Source: Halanaerobium praevalens DSM 2228
Lineage (GTDB): Bacteria; Bacillota; Halanaerobiia; Halanaerobiales; Halanaerobiaceae
Direction of reading: 5' to 3'
Length of the DNA stretch: 64,000 bases
Assembly (NCBI RefSeq): GCF_000165465.1
Contig: NC_017455.1
Span: forward strand, 1,984,001-2,048,000
How positions within the stretch are numbered: position 1 is the first letter of the stretch; each line of letters starts with the position of its first letter. Positions 61,923-64,000 of the stretch are shown here, piece by piece. A program made the translations under genes and the position numbers. A model generated the notes under the pieces. That model ran no database searches and was not told where the DNA came from. It saw only the letters and a list, made by a program, of their open reading frames with translations.

Positions 61923-63843
61923 TATTTTCTTCCTCCTGATTATCTTTTTTTAAGTGTAAATTTTTAATTAAATTTATACATTTTTTTAATTCTTCTATAT
62001 ATTGAACTCGATAACTTCGGTAATATTTTATTTCTTCTTTTATTTTTTTAGTTTGATTCATATAGTATTTATTTTTAATTTCTTTATATTTCATAGACTC
62101 TACAATCAGTATGCGTTCAATACAATATTTAACATTTTCTAAAGACTTTAATTGATTCTCTAAACTCTTTAACTTATTTTGGAATTTAATTATCTCTCCC
62201 CTAGCTAATTCATTAGTATATTTAAGCTTTTTTTCCATATCACTTATTAAAGATAACTGCTTCGCAGACAAAACTATAGCCTGATTTAATTCTTGAAATA
62301 AATTTTTAATAGAATTCTCCAACTTGTTTTTAGGATAGTCATGTTTAACCGTTTCATATGTATTTTTTAATAATATTTTGGCATTTATATTAATATCTTC
62401 CTCACAATATTCTTTAATTGCCTTTTTCATAGTTTTAATTTCTGTATTCTTTATTTTTGCGCCACCTTCTGTAGCATCAATATATTTTCTGTCAGGATGT
62501 TTAGCAAAGTAATTATTAAAGAAACTTATCATTGTCATAAATGTTTTACTCGTCAAAACTTTCTCCCCTGTATAACTATCCACTGCAATCAAATTTTCAT
62601 TTGAAACTTTCTCATCCTCTTTATATGTTCCAGCAGCATGAGTTTTGCCATTAGCATATGCAAGATCTTGACCAGCTAAAATTATAGGATTTGCACCCAT
62701 TTTATAAGCTAAATCAACCATGCTGTGTGCAACTGTTCCCCCTGTTTTAATAGGTGTATATTCACCATTAATTTTTTCTACCCAACCACTAAAATTTCTT
62801 TTCATAGTAAAAAAAGATAATTTATCATTCCAGCGTCTTGGCGCCTTATAATAAGTACCTAACTCTAAAAATAAAATTATATCATTTAAATCTTTTACTT
62901 TTTTGAAATCAGAAAATTTATCTAAATGACCATCCATTGCTACTACTATATCTGGTTTTATATCATTTTTTATTAATGCTTCTAAAGCAGAATCTACACA
63001 TATTATTAAAGCTTTACCTTCAGCATTTTTAATATCATTGATATTTTTATCTAATGAAGGGCCAGCAGAAACACAAATTGCTGGTATATCTTTAAATTTT
63101 TCAAAAAAAGCATCAGCTTTAGGATTATTAAAAATAAAAAGAAGGTTAGCAATAATGTTATTCCTCCAATGTTTAGCTGATTTAATATTGGTAGCCAATT
63201 CGGTTTTCTTATAATTTATTCCTTCTTTAATTTCTTGATAAATATCTTTATATTCTTCACTAAATAATTTTACAGAAGGACTGTGTTCCAAAAAGTCCAA
63301 ATCCTTTTCAAGATTCAACTCATAATAAGCTATAATAGCATCAAATAATTCTTGTTTATTATCTAAAACAAAGATTATATTATCACTTTTTAATAATTTT
63401 CTTAAATCTATATACTTTAAGGCAATATAAAAAATAGAAAAGTAAGGTTCAATGATAAAAATTTTATCATATTTATTTTCAGCTGCTAATTTATTCAAAT
63501 GATATCCTAAACCAAATCCTAGGGCAAAAACCTGCTGTTTATTTTGAGTTTTAAACTCCTTAATCTGTCGTTCTGACTCCCTGATAGGATTATATGTGCT
63601 GTGAAAATATATATCATTATTCTTATATTTCACACGCATTGTGAGACCATCATTCTTAGCTTTTTCTAAATAAATAGTTAAATCATTTTCTTGATCAATA
63701 ATTTTTTTGATTATCTCTTTATCTTCTTCATCATTTATTTCAAGAAAATTATGTTCTTCATATTTTTTTATGCATTGATATAAATTTGGTTTTTTACTTT
63801 TAATTGCTCGCATATTTTTATTATAATTATCCAAAATAAACAC
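61903..63843 (-). CDS. Motility-associated (Maf) flagellin glycosyltransferase, DUF115
   Basis: 646 residues, GTG start. The central DUF115/MAF_flag10 domain (about 220-430): FKDIPAICVSAGPSLDKNI (about 248-266), LIICVDSALEALIKNDIKPDIVVAMDG, TVAHSMVDLAYKMGANPIILAGQDLAY. The N-terminal domain has QQVFALGFGLGYHLNKL. The C-terminal 150 residues are coiled coil. Maf proteins transfer nonulosonic sugars to Ser/Thr of flagellin. The gene lies between filament-type genes and the CMP-sugar synthase gene. Confidence 0.88.
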   Translation of the reverse strand: MFILDNYNKNMRAIKSKKPNLYQCIKKYEEHNFLEINDEEDKEIIKKIIDQENDLTIYLEKAKNDGLTMRVKYKNNDIYFHSTYNPIRESERQIKEFKTQNKQQVFALGFGLGYHLNKLAAENKYDKIFIIEPYFSIFYIALKYIDLRKLLKSDNIIFVLDNKQELFDAIIAYYELNLEKDLDFLEHSPSVKLFSEEYKDIYQEIKEGINYKKTELATNIKSAKHWRNNIIANLLFIFNNPKADAFFEKFKDIPAICVSAGPSLDKNINDIKNAEGKALIICVDSALEALIKNDIKPDIVVAMDGHLDKFSDFKKVKDLNDIILFLELGTYYKAPRRWNDKLSFFTMKRNFSGWVEKINGEYTPIKTGGTVAHSMVDLAYKMGANPIILAGQDLAYANGKTHAAGTYKEDEKVSNENLIAVDSYTGEKVLTSKTFMTMISFFNNYFAKHPDRKYIDATEGGAKIKNTEIKTMKKAIKEYCEEDININAKILLKNTYETVKHDYPKNKLENSIKNLFQELNQAIVLSAKQLSLISDMEKKLKYTNELARGEIIKFQNKLKSLENQLKSLENVKYCIERILIVESMKYKEIKNKYYMNQTKKIKEEIKYYRSYRVQYIEELKKCINLIKNLHLKKDNQEEENNDNLFK

Positions 63844-63897
63844 ATCCTAAAATTTGTATCATTAATATTACAAATAAATTCATTCAAATTTATAAAA

Positions 63898-63932
63898 AGG
63901 AGATTGATATTTATTAAATCAACCAATCTCCT
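63898..63932 (-). terminator. Terminator downstream of the edge gene
   Basis: AGGAGATTG pairs with CAATCTCCT (imperfect, small bulge), followed by TTTTTATAAATTTG on the minus strand, about 25 bases after the stop at 63956. Confidence 0.75.
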
Positions 63933-63955
63933 CAACAAAAATTATCTTATCATAT

Positions 63956-64000
63956 TTACATCATACTGCTTACAGTAGATCCCCCCATACTCTGGAGTTG
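63956..64000 (-). CDS. C-terminal end of a protein, possibly flagellar cap FliD
   Basis: Only the last 14 codons are in the window: QLQSMGGSTVSSMM then TAA. FliD proteins often end in a Met/Ser/Gln-rich tail of this type and commonly precede Maf-type genes, but the visible sequence is too short to decide. Confidence 0.35.
   Translation of the reverse strand, partial: QLQSMGGSTVSSMM

Noticed and set aside
1-64000. CRISPR arrays, tRNA, rRNA and insertion sequences
   Set aside because: No regularly spaced direct repeats, no tRNA cloverleaf or rRNA stretch and no transposase with terminal inverted repeats were seen; the Rpn-family gene is not an IS element.

Overview
The window is very AT-rich and almost every gene lies on the minus strand. 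The gene set points to a fermentative, Gram-negative-type (diderm) member of the Firmicutes, most likely Halanaerobiales and close to Halanaerobium. Outer-membrane features include an SLH-domain porin, a patatin fused to an outer-membrane barrel, an RND/adaptor/TolC efflux operon, FlgO/FlgP/FlgT-like flagellar genes, and ABC binding proteins with ordinary signal peptides and no lipobox. Firmicute features include a SAM-I riboswitch on metNIQ, consensus SigA promoters, strong AGGAGG ribosome sites and the glutamate mutase pathway. The assignment is an inference from content; no rRNA gene is present.

Layout. 1-12.7 kb: envelope and efflux. Patatin-barrel protein, SLH porin with a long structured leader, an apparently catalytically dead DapA-like protein, then tetR-tolC-adaptor-RND. 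A perfect consensus promoter in front of tetR is flanked by two TetR-type dyads, and a similar dyad sits just after the -10 of the porin promoter, so the repressor may control porin as well as efflux. 12.8-15.7 kb: metNIQ methionine importer under a SAM-I riboswitch. 15.7-26 kb: UvrD/PcrA-like helicase, PHP phosphoesterase, nucleoside hydrolase with a YdcF-like protein, a rhodanese-like protein without catalytic cysteine, YaiI, cobalamin adenosyltransferase (supplying the B12 coenzyme glutamate mutase needs) and a polar amino-acid ABC importer. 26-30 kb: ahpC-ahpF, and on the plus strand an M23 peptidase-bactofilin pair.

30-44.5 kb is a glutamate catabolism region: Na+/amino-acid symporter, glutaminase, GltS glutamate carrier, two-subunit class I fumarase/mesaconase, a sigma-54 activator, DUF4387 and AtuA-like proteins, methylaspartate ammonia-lyase, and glutamate mutase E, L and S. 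Glutamine is imported or hydrolysed to glutamate, rearranged to 3-methylaspartate, deaminated to mesaconate, and presumably hydrated to citramalate. Good -24/-12 (sigma-54) promoters precede both glmS and fumA, with CCCATTA-type repeats upstream of both, so the activator probably controls both halves. The 630-base region upstream of glmS also holds a possible short RNA and a three-way-junction RNA.

44.5-47.3 kb: flgT-flgP-flgO-like operon behind a possible sigma-28 promoter. 47.4-54.4 kb: nucleoside phosphorylase, a disulfide oxidoreductase homologue lacking both redox cysteines, and a BMP-type nucleoside ABC importer. 54.7-64 kb: a flagellar and glycosylation region with inserted accessory genes: zinc-ribbon flagellar-type protein, Rpn nuclease, a gene split by an in-frame amber codon, a HEPN-like protein, gene remnants, a TylF-like methyltransferase, a cytidylyltransferase-RraA fusion, a Maf glycosyltransferase, and the end of what may be a filament-cap gene at the window edge.
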